Positions 42,269 to 51,796 of a DNA stretch of 55,653 bases are shown here, in pieces. The notes below the pieces were generated by a model, which saw only the letters and a list, made by a program, of their open reading frames with translations, ran no database searches and was not told the DNA's origin. The DNA comes from Vulcanimicrobiota bacterium (GTDB lineage: Bacteria > Vulcanimicrobiota > Vulcanimicrobiia > Vulcanimicrobiales > Vulcanimicrobiaceae), in NCBI GenBank assembly GCA_027315245.1, contig DAHUYK010000033.1:1-55653 (forward strand), in the 5' to 3' direction. Within the stretch, counting starts at the first letter, position 1. Every line of letters begins with the position of its first letter. Position numbers and translations under genes: made by a program.

Positions 42269-43408
42269 CTAGCAGCGCAACGGAACGCCTGCGAAGCGCT
42301 GGTCGACCCATGCCGCGGCGTCGCTGGCCGCCTGCAAAAGCACACTCCCGTGCATAGCGCTTGGATAAGCTTTGAACGTCACCGGCGTACCTTTGCGGCA
42401 GAGCGCATTACGCACTTCAATCGTCACGCGCGGATCGATGACCTGGTCCGATACGCCTTGCAAGAGCAGCACCGGAACGGTGATCGTGAAGCCTTCGGGA
42501 TCGGTATTCGCGGCGACGTCATCGTAGAAGCCTTGAACGTCCGCATCGGCCCGGAAGATTTGGCGTGGAACGATGCGGCTCCAGCCTGAGTCGGCGGCGA
42601 GTTCGTCGATGCACATCTCTTGAAGCTGCGGCACGATTGCCAGTGCTTGCGGCGTGAGCATTCGCGTCAAGGTGAAGCGCGGATCGACCGTAGAAAAGCC
42701 CTCGATCGCAAGACCCAAGAATCCGTCTGCACCCGTTGGAGTGTCGCTCAGGAGCGCGCCTTGCACGAGGCCCTCCATGTGCGTCGCCGGCGCGTACGCA
42801 ACGGCGCCGACGAGATCGAGTTCGGGCGCCCACTCTTGACCGTACGCGGCCGTGTCGAGCGCGGCCTGACCACCCTCGGAGTGTCCCATAACGATCCACT
42901 TCTTGCCGATCTGCGGATCGATGATGCGAGCGGCGCGAACGATGTCGGTGAGATCGCGTGCGAGCGGCGTTGCAACCATGTAGGGGTGGATACCCGGCGT
43001 TCCGTTCCCTTCGTAGTCGGTCTGCGCGACGGCGTAGCCGCGGCGAACGAAGGCATCCATAGCGAGTTGCTCTCTATCGTTGTGCGCAAAGCGCGACGGT
43101 GCACATTGTGGTGCGTTTCCCGTCGTTCCGTGCGCCCAACTCACGATCGGCCAACCGCCCGGCGGCGGCGCACCGTGCGGAATCGCGAGCATTCCGGAGA
43201 CCGCGGTGAACTTGCCGTCAGCTGCGAGTGTCTCGTAAAGCAGGCGGTAGTTGATCGCCGCGGAGCGCAGCGCCGGTCCACCTTGGAAGCGGCGCACCCA
43301 GACGACTGCGCCGTCCCGCTGCGCAGGCAGCGGATTCGGCGGCACATAGAATGCGGCGCCGGCCGGACCGGCCATTAACGCGCCGAGAACGAGCGCCACC
43401 ATCGGCAT
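42269..43408 (-). CDS. Secretory lipase-like alpha/beta hydrolase
   Basis: A 379-residue exported hydrolase with a signal peptide (about 1-19). The nucleophile elbow is GHSEGG with Ser177; the acid is probably the Asp in QGVSDQVIDP and the base the His in SAMHGS, completing a triad in the expected order. Sequence style (WAHGTTGNAPQCAPS, YEGNGTPGIHPYM) matches the LIP-type secretory lipases. It would cleave lipid or ester substrates outside the cell or in the periplasm. The start has GAGGAAG about seven bases upstream. Confidence 0.85.
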   Translation of the reverse strand: MPMVALVLGALMAGPAGAAFYVPPNPLPAQRDGAVVWVRRFQGGPALRSAAINYRLLYETLAADGKFTAVSGMLAIPHGAPPPGGWPIVSWAHGTTGNAPQCAPSRFAHNDREQLAMDAFVRRGYAVAQTDYEGNGTPGIHPYMVATPLARDLTDIVRAARIIDPQIGKKWIVMGHSEGGQAALDTAAYGQEWAPELDLVGAVAYAPATHMEGLVQGALLSDTPTGADGFLGLAIEGFSTVDPRFTLTRMLTPQALAIVPQLQEMCIDELAADSGWSRIVPRQIFRADADVQGFYDDVAANTDPEGFTITVPVLLLQGVSDQVIDPRVTIEVRNALCRKGTPVTFKAYPSAMHGSVLLQAASDAAAWVDQRFAGVPLRC

Positions 43409-43468
43409 CGCACTTCCTCGGCGAATCCCGGGAATCCCCGCCTCCCAACGTGCAGCGAAATGCGCTCG

Positions 43469-46063
43469 CTATGGGAGCTTGTGCGGCCTCATTCGCTTCA
43501 TCCGGGCGAGCCGCGCGTCGTACGCGCGCATCGCCGCCGCGTCACGAATTGCAAGCACCGCGTTCCACGCGCCGATTTGCACCATCTGCTGCGAGTCCGT
43601 CTGCTCGACGCGCTCGAGCGTCGGAATCGCGGCGGTGTCGCCGAGGATGCCGAGCGCCCTAGCAGCGGTAATGCGCGTGCTGATGAGCGGATCGTGCGAG
43701 ACGAGCGCGAGCAGTGTTGCCAGCGCCAGTTGCGGTCGCTTCAGGCTCGATGCGAGCTGCGCCGTCGCGATGACGGCGGCGTTGCGTTCCTGTTCTTGCG
43801 TTCCGTATGCCGTGCGTGCTTCGAGCAGCGGGAATGCGCGCGCGTCGCCATACGCCGCCAAGCCGAGGAGCGCGCCGCTTGCGACGCCTTGCCGGAACGA
43901 CGGTCGCCCCAGCGCCGCAACGAGCGCTGCGTATGCTCCCGGAGCCTTGAGCTTGCCGAGCGACGTCAGCGCGGGCGCCGCAAGATTCGGGTCTTCCTCG
44001 CGCGAGAGCACGTACAGAGCGTCAATGACCGCGGCCGGTCTGCCCTTCAGATCGCCGGCAGCGCCTGCGGCCGCAATACGAACGCGCTTGTCCCGGTCGT
44101 GCAGTGCGGCGTCCACCGTTCGCGCATCGTCGAACGACGCCGATGCTGCGCTCGCGTCGGCTCGCAGCCCGTAAAACGGATCAAACTCCGCCACTTCTCC
44201 AACCACACGCATCGCGGCGATGCGCTCCTTGCCGCGCGTCTTGGCAAACTTCGACAGCTCGCCGAGCGCCCACTCGCGATCGGCGACATAGGGAGCGTGG
44301 ACAGCCTGATAGGCGAGCTGCGCTACGGTTTTGTGAAAGGTCAGCTTGCGAATGACGTTGTTGTTGGGATCGAAAAGTACCATCTGCGGAGCCACGGGTA
44401 CGTGGTCGATCGTCACGATCTGCGCGTTTGCATCGATTGTCGGCTCCTGCGTGTACGTCTTGCCGTTCGCAAACGCCTCGACCACGATCGGCATCCGGAA
44501 CGGCCGGCCACCGTAGTTCTTCTGTCGCACGTCGAGCGTCAGACGCTGCGCTGCGGCATCGTATCGCTGCGTTACGTAGTAATGCGGGTACCCAGCGCGA
44601 TAGAACCACTCGCGCTCGAACCATGTCAAGTTCGTCCGCAGCGATGCACCGATGGCTGCAAAGAACTGGTGCGTGTCGGCATTCTTGTACTGATACGCGG
44701 CAAGATAGTCGTGCAGCGCCGCAAAGAAGCGCTTATCCCCGAACATATAGCGCAACATATGCAAGACTTCTCCGGGGCGCTCGTAGCCGCTTGCGTCGAA
44801 AAGGTCGAGTGGCGTGTCGTAGACGTAATCGACGATGGGCCGGTAATACTGCTTCGTTTCGGCGAAGTAACGCTGCTGCGCGTTGTAACGCTGGTATTGA
44901 AACTCCGCCTCGCCGAAGCGCTTCTCGAACCAGAGCTCCTGGAAGTACGTTGCGAAGCCTTCATTGATCCACGTGTTCGACCAGTCCGAGAGCGAGACGT
45001 CGTCGCCAAACCACTGGTGCGCGAGCTCGTGTGCGACGAGACCGTCGCACGGCCGCTCGAAGTTTTCGACCGCCGGATGCAGCGCGAGGGCGGTCTGAAT
45101 CGTTGCGGAAGCGTTCTCCATGCCGCCGTACGTAAAGCGCTCCGCCGTCGTCTGATCGTACTTCTCCCACGGAAACTTGATGCCGATGATTTGCTGGAAG
45201 TACGCGACGATGTTGTTCGTGTGCCCGAAGCAGAGCGCGTTGAGATCGGCGTAACGCGGTTGCACGTAGGAATCGACGTTCATCTCGCCGTTACCGTACA
45301 CATCGACGTTCCCGTCGTTCGCTTGACCGAGCGTCGTGTGGTGGCGCGCCAGCGGACCGGCGGCGAACGCGATGAGATACGTTGATTTGGGATGGGGCGC
45401 GTTCCAGTCCCACGTCTCCGTCGTTTGCGCGACCCGGTGCGAGCGCAGATATCCGTTGGCGACGACGGTCCAACCACGCGGCACGGTGACGACGAGCTCG
45501 CTGGGCGTCTTTTGGTTCGGCTCGTCCCACGTCGGAAACCAGCGCCGGTTGTCGATCATCTCGCCCTGCGACCAGATCTCCGGCGTCAGATTCGGATATC
45601 CGCGATCCGGACGAATGAAGTAGACGCCGCGCTGCGGCTGCGCCCAGTAGCGGAAGTGAACGGCAAGCCGCGCACCCGCGCGAGCCGGCGCGTGCAGATG
45701 TACCTCGACGAGTTGGTGTTCCGCGTCAAACGAGTAGGTGACAGGTGCGCCGTTGACGGTAACGCGCTCGTAGTGGATTCCGAGCGTATTGAAGGGGAGC
45801 GTTCGCAACCCGTCGCGTTTCGGCTCGACGATCGCGGTTTCGTCGCCGTAGACGATGCCGCGCGCGAAGTCGAAGTGCACGCGGACGATCGTATTCGCAA
45901 AGCGATACGGTGCGAACGCGGTCGGATGGAAGTATGCGTGGCCGCGCCCGAAAACTCTCGGAAGGGGCGTCGGCGGCGCCGGCGGTGCGCCGGCTGCAAA
46001 GGCCGTGCCGCCGAAGAGCGTCAACGCGAGCATCCCGGCGAAGCGAAAGGAAGCGAGCCTCAT
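43469..46063 (-). CDS. M1-family zinc aminopeptidase with HEAT-like tail
   Basis: An 864-residue exported protein. A signal peptide (about 1-25) precedes the M1 N-terminal beta domain, the GGMEN exopeptidase motif at 313-317 and the zinc site HELAH at 345-349 with the third ligand Glu368 (INEGF). A C-terminal region from about 600 is made of Ala/Leu-rich helical repeats (HEAT-like, as in ERAP-type aminopeptidases). It would trim N-terminal residues from peptides in the periplasm or outside. The ATG at 46063 directly begins the signal peptide; a start 21 codons earlier adds a basic tail and is less likely. Confidence 0.92.
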   Translation of the reverse strand: MRLASFRFAGMLALTLFGGTAFAAGAPPAPPTPLPRVFGRGHAYFHPTAFAPYRFANTIVRVHFDFARGIVYGDETAIVEPKRDGLRTLPFNTLGIHYERVTVNGAPVTYSFDAEHQLVEVHLHAPARAGARLAVHFRYWAQPQRGVYFIRPDRGYPNLTPEIWSQGEMIDNRRWFPTWDEPNQKTPSELVVTVPRGWTVVANGYLRSHRVAQTTETWDWNAPHPKSTYLIAFAAGPLARHHTTLGQANDGNVDVYGNGEMNVDSYVQPRYADLNALCFGHTNNIVAYFQQIIGIKFPWEKYDQTTAERFTYGGMENASATIQTALALHPAVENFERPCDGLVAHELAHQWFGDDVSLSDWSNTWINEGFATYFQELWFEKRFGEAEFQYQRYNAQQRYFAETKQYYRPIVDYVYDTPLDLFDASGYERPGEVLHMLRYMFGDKRFFAALHDYLAAYQYKNADTHQFFAAIGASLRTNLTWFEREWFYRAGYPHYYVTQRYDAAAQRLTLDVRQKNYGGRPFRMPIVVEAFANGKTYTQEPTIDANAQIVTIDHVPVAPQMVLFDPNNNVIRKLTFHKTVAQLAYQAVHAPYVADREWALGELSKFAKTRGKERIAAMRVVGEVAEFDPFYGLRADASAASASFDDARTVDAALHDRDKRVRIAAAGAAGDLKGRPAAVIDALYVLSREEDPNLAAPALTSLGKLKAPGAYAALVAALGRPSFRQGVASGALLGLAAYGDARAFPLLEARTAYGTQEQERNAAVIATAQLASSLKRPQLALATLLALVSHDPLISTRITAARALGILGDTAAIPTLERVEQTDSQQMVQIGAWNAVLAIRDAAAMRAYDARLARMKRMRPHKLP

Positions 46064-46155
46064 GGGGGCTATTTGCCTGCCGCTGCGGCGCACACCTCGC
46101 GTCTCGAGAGAAGGACGAGAAGGCAAGACGCGTGGCGCGAATAAGGCTCCGGGCG

Positions 46156-46905
46156 ATGAATGCGATTCCGCTCTTCCTCGTACAGCGCGCGGCGAGCCGC
46201 GCGTATGCCGATCACGGCTGGCTGCGGACGTACCACTCCTTCAGCTTTGCCGACTATTACGATCCGCAGAACGAGAACTGGGGAACGCTGCGCGTGCTCA
46301 ACGACGACCGCATCGCACCCGGCCAAGGTTTCGGCACGCATCCGCATCGTGACATGGAGATCCTCACGTACGTGCTGGAGGGAGAGCTCGAGCACGAGGA
46401 TAGCATGGGGAACGCCGGCGTCGTCGGTCCGGGCGGCGTACAGTATCTCAGTGCCGGAACCGGCATACGGCACTCCGAGTACAACCATTCCAAGACGGAG
46501 CCATTGCACTTGCTGCAGATGTGGGTTCTCCCGGGAGAACGCGATACGCGCCCGTCATACGGACAGGTCGCGTTCGCAGACAGCGACCGTCTCAATCGCT
46601 GGCTTGCCATCGCCGGCGGACCGCGCAGCGCTGGCGCACCGGTGCGCTTGACGCAGGATGCGTCGTTCATGGTGAGCCGCATTGAGGCCGGCAAAGAGAT
46701 TCAGTACGTTTTTGAGCCGAATCGGCTCGGCTTTCTCTTCGTCGCAAGCGGAAGCGTGTCGACGCGCGCGGAGGCCGCAGCCGGGACCATCGGGGGCGAG
46801 GATCTACGGGCTGGCGACGCCGTACGCATGGCAAACGTCGCGCGCCTCGTGGTTCAAGGCCCCGGTCTCGCGGTTCTCTGGGACGTCGGCGAAACGCCGG
46901 CCTAG
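46156..46905 (+). CDS. Pirin-family bicupin
   Basis: A 249-residue pirin-like protein. The N-terminal cupin keeps the metal-binding set His62, His64 (THPHRDMEI), His106 and Glu108 (IRHSEYN), with the same spacing as human pirin. Bacterial members often have quercetin dioxygenase or redox-sensing activity. The ATG at 46156 is used; a longer frame from 45910 overlaps the opposite M1 gene and is a shadow. The last four bases overlap the end of the convergent transglycosylase gene. Confidence 0.9.
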   Translation: MNAIPLFLVQRAASRAYADHGWLRTYHSFSFADYYDPQNENWGTLRVLNDDRIAPGQGFGTHPHRDMEILTYVLEGELEHEDSMGNAGVVGPGGVQYLSAGTGIRHSEYNHSKTEPLHLLQMWVLPGERDTRPSYGQVAFADSDRLNRWLAIAGGPRSAGAPVRLTQDASFMVSRIEAGKEIQYVFEPNRLGFLFVASGSVSTRAEAAAGTIGGEDLRAGDAVRMANVARLVVQGPGLAVLWDVGETPA

Positions 46906-47405
46906 CGTTTCGGTTCCGCTGGCCCTGCCGCGGCGGATGCGGTCTGGTAGAGTGTCATCACGCGCTGCACGTACCCTTGCGACTTCGGTGGAATCCCGTG
47001 CGCCCGCGTCACCGCCTCGGGGCCGGCGTTGTAGGCGGCAACCGCAAGCGTGAGGTCGTCGTGGAAACGCGCGAGCATCTGCGAGAGATATGATGCTCCG
47101 CATTCTAGATTGCCGTGCGGATCGAACGGACGCGTGAGCCCGCACTGCGTGGCCGTTGCCGGCATGAGCTGCATGAGTCCCATCGCGCCGTGGGCTGAAA
47201 TCGCGTTGGGGTCACCGCCCGATTCGGCCTGTACGACGGCGTAGAGCAACGCCGCCGGGACGCGATTGTCGCTCGCAGCTTGGCTTACGAGCGTCAGCAG
47301 CGCACCCTGGCCAAAACTCGTCGACGGCGTTGGCGGCAAATAATTATTGTTGCACCCTGAGACGAGGAGTGCGAAGGCCACCGCCCCGAGGGTGCGCACA
47401 CGCAT
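46902..47405 (-). CDS. Lytic transglycosylase lipoprotein (SLT domain)
   Basis: A 167-residue lipoprotein with lipobox LVSGC (Cys18), then an SLT goose-lysozyme-like domain with catalytic Glu61 (VVQAESGGDP), the GLMQLMPATA segment and the AYNAGPEAV motif. It cleaves the glycan strands of peptidoglycan to leave 1,6-anhydro ends, from the outer-membrane inner face. The ATG at 47405 has TAGGAT six bases upstream and no Shine-Dalgarno, a leaderless pattern. The domain is compact and complete. Confidence 0.9.
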   Translation of the reverse strand: MRVRTLGAVAFALLVSGCNNNYLPPTPSTSFGQGALLTLVSQAASDNRVPAALLYAVVQAESGGDPNAISAHGAMGLMQLMPATATQCGLTRPFDPHGNLECGASYLSQMLARFHDDLTLAVAAYNAGPEAVTRAHGIPPKSQGYVQRVMTLYQTASAAAGPAEPKR

Positions 47406-47529
47406 GCCAACATCCTACCCGACTTCAGGCGCGGATTCCCAGAGAGCGGCGTACGCATCATGTGAAGATTTGGTATGCTCGACGCAACGGATGTCGCAGC
47501 ACGCCCGGCGAAGATGCACGGCGAGCGCC

Positions 47530-48534
47530 ATGAACTCGGACTTTCTATGGGACATGCACGTCTGTGCACCGCGAAACCCAGGCACCGATCTCATAAAAGC
47601 ATTGCAAGAACATCGCGACGCGGGTGTTTCGATGGTCGCCGTCAACGTCTCGGATGCCGGCTACACGCTCGAGGACGCCGTTCGCACGATCTCGTCCTAT
47701 CGCGCACACATCGCGGCGCGGCCCGATGCATTTATCTTGGTCGACCACGCCGAAGACATGGCGGAGGCTCAAGCGAGCGGGCGACTCGGCATCTGCTTCG
47801 ACGTCGAAGGTGCGCTTTTGCTTGGCAATCAAGTCGATGTCGCGCGTCTGCTCTACGATCTCGGCGTCCGATGGATGGCCTTTGCATATAATCGCGCGAA
47901 CCCGTTCGGCGCGGGGTGCCACGAGCAGCGTGACGACGGCCTAACGCCGCTTGGCCGGGAACTCGTCGAGACGATGGATGAGATCGGCATGATCAAGTGC
48001 TGTTCCCATACGGGTTACCGCACGGCGCGCGACGTATTCGAGCGCAGCCGCAAGCCATGCATCCTCTCACACTCTAATCCTCGAGCGCTTGTCGATCACC
48101 CACGCAACGTCCCCGACGATCTCATGAAAGCGCTCGCGCAGACCCGAGGCGTAATGGGAATCACCGGCGTCGGCATCTTCCTTGGAACGGCAACACCGGA
48201 CGTCGACGATCTCTTCGCGCACGTCGACTATGCCGTCGATCTCATCGGACCCGAACACGTCGGAATCGGGCTCGATTATGCGATCGACGCCGGGTCTGAT
48301 TTCATGGCATATATTTCCGACAAGACGTACTGGCCTGGAGGGTTTGGGTACGACACCGGTTCGGTCGTCATCCTCGGACCGCAGGCGTTTCCGGCACTTG
48401 CCGAACGCATGCGCTCCGCAGGGTATCCGGATGCTGCCATCCGCGGGGTCCTCGGTGAAAACTTCCGCCGGGTCGCCAGCGAAGTATGGCGCACCTCGAA
48501 GAGAACCTCGTCCACGGCATCCATCACGACGTAG
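47530..48534 (+). CDS. M19 membrane dipeptidase-like protein
   Basis: A 334-residue TIM-barrel amidohydrolase of the renal dipeptidase family. Zinc ligands Glu93 (FDVEGA), His160 (CSHTGYR) and His181 (SHSNPR) have the family spacing. At the N-terminus the expected HxD ligand pair is HVC (His10, Cys12 in WDMHVCAPR), so one ligand is replaced by Cys. The protein has no signal peptide when started at ATG 47530; an ATG at 47491 in the same frame is an alternative, and TATGCT (47474-47479) just before it may be the promoter. The role may be dipeptide or lactone hydrolysis. Confidence 0.82.
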   Translation: MNSDFLWDMHVCAPRNPGTDLIKALQEHRDAGVSMVAVNVSDAGYTLEDAVRTISSYRAHIAARPDAFILVDHAEDMAEAQASGRLGICFDVEGALLLGNQVDVARLLYDLGVRWMAFAYNRANPFGAGCHEQRDDGLTPLGRELVETMDEIGMIKCCSHTGYRTARDVFERSRKPCILSHSNPRALVDHPRNVPDDLMKALAQTRGVMGITGVGIFLGTATPDVDDLFAHVDYAVDLIGPEHVGIGLDYAIDAGSDFMAYISDKTYWPGGFGYDTGSVVILGPQAFPALAERMRSAGYPDAAIRGVLGENFRRVASEVWRTSKRTSSTASITT

Positions 48535-48563
48535 CGCCTACGCGTCGAGAGCGAGGGGCTCGA

Positions 48564-48583
48564 ACGCTTGCTGGCGCAAGCGT
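48564..48583. terminator. Hairpin between convergent genes
   Basis: ACGCTTGC-TGGC-GCAAGCGT is a perfect eight-pair stem with a four-base loop, lying between the stop of the M19 gene (48534) and the stop of the TonB receptor gene (48625). No T tract adjoins it; a short TTTTT appears about 22 bases further on the plus strand. It probably serves both transcripts. Confidence 0.55.
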
Positions 48584-48624
48584 CGGGCCGGTTTACGCGC
48601 CTGCTTTTTCTCGCGAGTTCGATG

Positions 48625-51600
48625 TCAGAGGTCTTGCGTGAGAATGACACGGAACGTCACGGGCCCATAGTTGCCGGCCGGCGTCGCAGCGAGCGAGACC
48701 GGCACCGGCTGGCCCGTGAGAAGACTGGTCTGCGTTGCTCCCTTGACGAGTGGCAGGGGAATGCCGTTGAAGAAGCCCGCGTACGGGTTCGCATACGCGC
48801 CCGTAAGGTTGTCGGCGGAGAGCTGCAGCGCCGTGCCGTGGTCGTTGATATTGAAGCGACCGTTGGCCGAGAGCACCGTGAACGGCGCCTCGTTGAAGCT
48901 GTTGTTGTTGCCGAAGTACATCAGGCCGATGCTGTAGTACTGGCCGAAGTGCCCGCTCCAGCTCGCCTCACCGTAGCCCAACGCGTACGGCACGCGAGCG
49001 CCGGCGACACCGTTCGGAGCTCCGGCTATTGCCGTGGGCTGACCGCCGAAGTTTACGTTCGGAAGAACCGCGAGGTTCGTGTTGTATATGCAGCCCGGTC
49101 CCGGCGGAGTGGTTACGCCGGTCGTCGGATTCGTCGAACCGGCGCAGTAGAAGTACGGCGGCAAGTTGTACGTGAAGGCACGCTGCAACGACCCTTGCAC
49201 CCTCCAGCCAAAGCCGTATTGCGGCACGTGTTTGATCGCGAGCTCGATGCCTTCATAGCGCGCCTGACCAAGGTTCGCGGTCTCCGACACCTCGCACGGC
49301 ACGTTCGGGCAGCCTGTGGCCGCCGCCCCAGTGACGACCGACGTCTGCGTCAGGAATAAGTTGTGCAACTGCGTGAAGTAGAAGTCGACGGAGAACGCAG
49401 TTGCGCGCGCGATGCGGTGGTCCATGCCGAGGTCATAGCCGAAGGCCGTCTCCGCGTTGATGTCGCCGTTATTTGCATTCTGCAGCCATCCGGCAGCCGG
49501 CACGCCGCCGATGATTTGACTCCACGTCGGACCGCCGGAGGAGACCAGGCTGATGTAAGGCGGCGCGACCGATCCGCCGGCCGAGAGCCGGTAGATCGTG
49601 TCACTCGACGGATGCCACGTGAGCGCTGCGCGCGGCTCGTTGTAGGAGTGCGAAGAGTCCTTCCACGCTGCGCCGCCGTTAATCGAATAGTGACTCAGAT
49701 AGTTGACCACGTAATCGCCGAGGTTCAGCAAAAGGTCCGGCGTGAGGATGATGTTCCCGCGCAGGGCGAGGGTTTGAAAGGTCTGCTTTGAGCCGGCAAC
49801 GGGGCTGTTGACGATAATGCCAACGGACGGCTCATCGGTGGTTGAGGATGATCCCTGTTCCGAGCGGTCGTACGAGAGCGTGAACGTATTCTCGCCGAGC
49901 TGTTCCTGCAGTTCTAGCGTCTCGCCGCTCATCGTGTCGTTCGTGAGAAACAGATTTGCCTGGCTGGCCGTTGCAAGGGTGACCTTCTGGCCGCTGAACG
50001 TCGTGTTCGTAGGCGCGACGCTGCCGCCGCCTGCGGTGTTGCACATAAACGTCGCGAGATCAAACGTTGCGCCGACCGGGCAAAGCGGAACCGTACCGAA
50101 TGCGTTCAGCGATACGTTCACAGGCGACGAGGATCCCTCAACGGCATACGTGTTCAACGCACCGGTGTAGTAGCGCGCGAGCAGCGTGCCCGTCTGGCCG
50201 ACCGTCGTGCGGAACTCACCTTGGAAGAGATTCTGCCGTTCCCATGTGTAGCCGAGGCCGTTAAATGAGCTGAGGTCGAAGGGAATCGCCGTGCCGCAGG
50301 CGGGCCCGCGGCCCGTGCTCGCGCAGTTGTAGGGCGTTCCCGTCGCAAACGGATTGCACGTCAGCCCGGCGTTCGCGGTGCCGCACGGTTCAAAAGAGAA
50401 TGCGGGCAAGCCCGTGTTGCCGACCTGCGAAGTGTCATACGCGTTCACATCGCCGTTTCCCGTGACGGACTGTCCGCCTAGGAACGAGAGCTTCAGCGAC
50501 GTGTTATTCGAAAAGTTGAAGACGAGCTTCCCGAGTTCCGAGGCAGAGTGGTAGCCCGTGTTCATCGTGTAGCAGCAGCCGATGAGCGGCTCCGTAAAGA
50601 CGATTCCCATGCCGTCGTACGGAGCGAACGCGGGCGGTCCGAGACCTTCACCGACCGGGGTGCCGAGCATTGCGAGTTGCTGGCCGTTCACGTAATATGG
50701 GCCGCCGGGCGGCCCGCCGTCGAGTTGAATCTGCGAGCCGAGGAAGCGGAAGTTCTGCAGCGGCCCCGGTGCGCCGTCGGTCACATAGCCGGCTGCATAC
50801 CCGATCTTGTGGTTCGCCGTGGTACCCGTCGCCCGGAACCCCGTCGAGATCCCGCCCCACCTGTCTGCGCTGAACATTCCGGACTCTCTATTCTGCGCGG
50901 TGGGTTCGAGCGTCCGATAGTTGATCGTTCCGTTGATCGCGTAGTTGATCTCCGCGGGCATCGAGCCGGGGCCTTTGACAAGCTCGACGTCGTCTAGGAG
51001 GAACGGGTTGATGAGGTTCGGTGAGAATGTTCCCTCGGAACCGACCGAGACAGGGTGACCGTCGATGAGCGACTCCGTCTCGTATGGCAGCGCACCGCGG
51101 ATCTGCGGCGTCTGCTCTGAGCCGGGCGAGGCACCGTTGCTCGGATTCCCGTTTCCCGGTGAATACGGCGTCGTGAAGATGCCCGGTATCTCGTTGAGCA
51201 CCTTCGTCACTTGCTCGCTGCCCTGATTCGCAAACGTCTGCGCGCTAACCGTGTCGATCGCCGCAGTCGACGTGTTGATCTGCGCGACGCCCGCTGCGAT
51301 CGTGGAGACCGAGGCAATCGTTCGCAATGAAGAAAACGATGACTCGCTGAGCGTCACGTTCGCCATTACCGTTTCGCCAGCGACGGCCGCAACGGAGTCG
51401 TCGCGATAGACGCGATAGCCAGCCTTGGTGACCTGCAACGTGTAGAGCCCCGCCGGAACGGCGGGAAACGTAAATGCACCGTGCGCGTCCGTCGCGATCG
51501 AAAGGTGGGTGGCGCCGATGAGCTCCACTTGCGCGCCGCCGAGCGGCGCTCCACTCGAAGCGCGCACGACGCCGCTCACGGCTGCAGTCGCCCCCGCAGC

Positions 51601-51693
51601 GTTTGCCGCGATCGGCGCCAAGGCGCACCCGAATATAAGCGCTGCCAGCACGGCTGATAACCGCGCCAGCCGGAAATTCGTAGAACCCATCAT
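48625..51693 (-). CDS. TonB-dependent receptor with carboxypeptidase-like N-domain
   Basis: A 1022-residue outer-membrane receptor. After the signal peptide (about 5-33) comes a carboxypeptidase regulatory-like beta sandwich (about 40-125, with APLGGAQVELIGATH). A plug domain follows (TVSAQTFANQGSEQVTKVLNEIPGIF, then NPFLLDDVELVKGPGSMPAEINY), and a 22-strand-type barrel ends in VTFRVILTQDL. Such receptors import scarce ligands (siderophores, sugars, peptides) using TonB energy; the ligand is unknown. The start lies four bases after GAGAGG. A strong TATAAT promoter lies about 60 bases upstream with a structured leader, shared with the divergent oxidoreductase gene. Confidence 0.9.
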   Translation of the reverse strand: MMGSTNFRLARLSAVLAALIFGCALAPIAANAAGATAAVSGVVRASSGAPLGGAQVELIGATHLSIATDAHGAFTFPAVPAGLYTLQVTKAGYRVYRDDSVAAVAGETVMANVTLSESSFSSLRTIASVSTIAAGVAQINTSTAAIDTVSAQTFANQGSEQVTKVLNEIPGIFTTPYSPGNGNPSNGASPGSEQTPQIRGALPYETESLIDGHPVSVGSEGTFSPNLINPFLLDDVELVKGPGSMPAEINYAINGTINYRTLEPTAQNRESGMFSADRWGGISTGFRATGTTANHKIGYAAGYVTDGAPGPLQNFRFLGSQIQLDGGPPGGPYYVNGQQLAMLGTPVGEGLGPPAFAPYDGMGIVFTEPLIGCCYTMNTGYHSASELGKLVFNFSNNTSLKLSFLGGQSVTGNGDVNAYDTSQVGNTGLPAFSFEPCGTANAGLTCNPFATGTPYNCASTGRGPACGTAIPFDLSSFNGLGYTWERQNLFQGEFRTTVGQTGTLLARYYTGALNTYAVEGSSSPVNVSLNAFGTVPLCPVGATFDLATFMCNTAGGGSVAPTNTTFSGQKVTLATASQANLFLTNDTMSGETLELQEQLGENTFTLSYDRSEQGSSSTTDEPSVGIIVNSPVAGSKQTFQTLALRGNIILTPDLLLNLGDYVVNYLSHYSINGGAAWKDSSHSYNEPRAALTWHPSSDTIYRLSAGGSVAPPYISLVSSGGPTWSQIIGGVPAAGWLQNANNGDINAETAFGYDLGMDHRIARATAFSVDFYFTQLHNLFLTQTSVVTGAAATGCPNVPCEVSETANLGQARYEGIELAIKHVPQYGFGWRVQGSLQRAFTYNLPPYFYCAGSTNPTTGVTTPPGPGCIYNTNLAVLPNVNFGGQPTAIAGAPNGVAGARVPYALGYGEASWSGHFGQYYSIGLMYFGNNNSFNEAPFTVLSANGRFNINDHGTALQLSADNLTGAYANPYAGFFNGIPLPLVKGATQTSLLTGQPVPVSLAATPAGNYGPVTFRVILTQDL

Positions 51694-51750
51694 CCTGCCT
51701 CTCTTTCGCGCAGAGCGCATCGACCGGCCGATGCGCGCAGGTATCGGTCG

Positions 51751-51779
51751 ATTATAGGATATTTAGGACAGAAAAGCAA
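51751..51779 (-). promoter_or_regulatory. Promoter of the TonB receptor gene
   Basis: On the minus strand TTGCTT (51774-51779) and TATAAT (51751-51756) are 17 bases apart. The roughly 50-base leader that follows contains inverted segments (CGACCG and CGGTCG), which may fold and regulate translation. The A/T-rich block here also serves the divergent oxidoreductase. Confidence 0.65.
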
Positions 51780-51796
51780 TATTTCGTCCCAACAGC

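Noticed and set aside
43460-45385. 641-residue open frame on the plus strand
   Set aside because: It is antisense to the M1 aminopeptidase, whose HELAH and GGMEN motifs prove the other strand codes.
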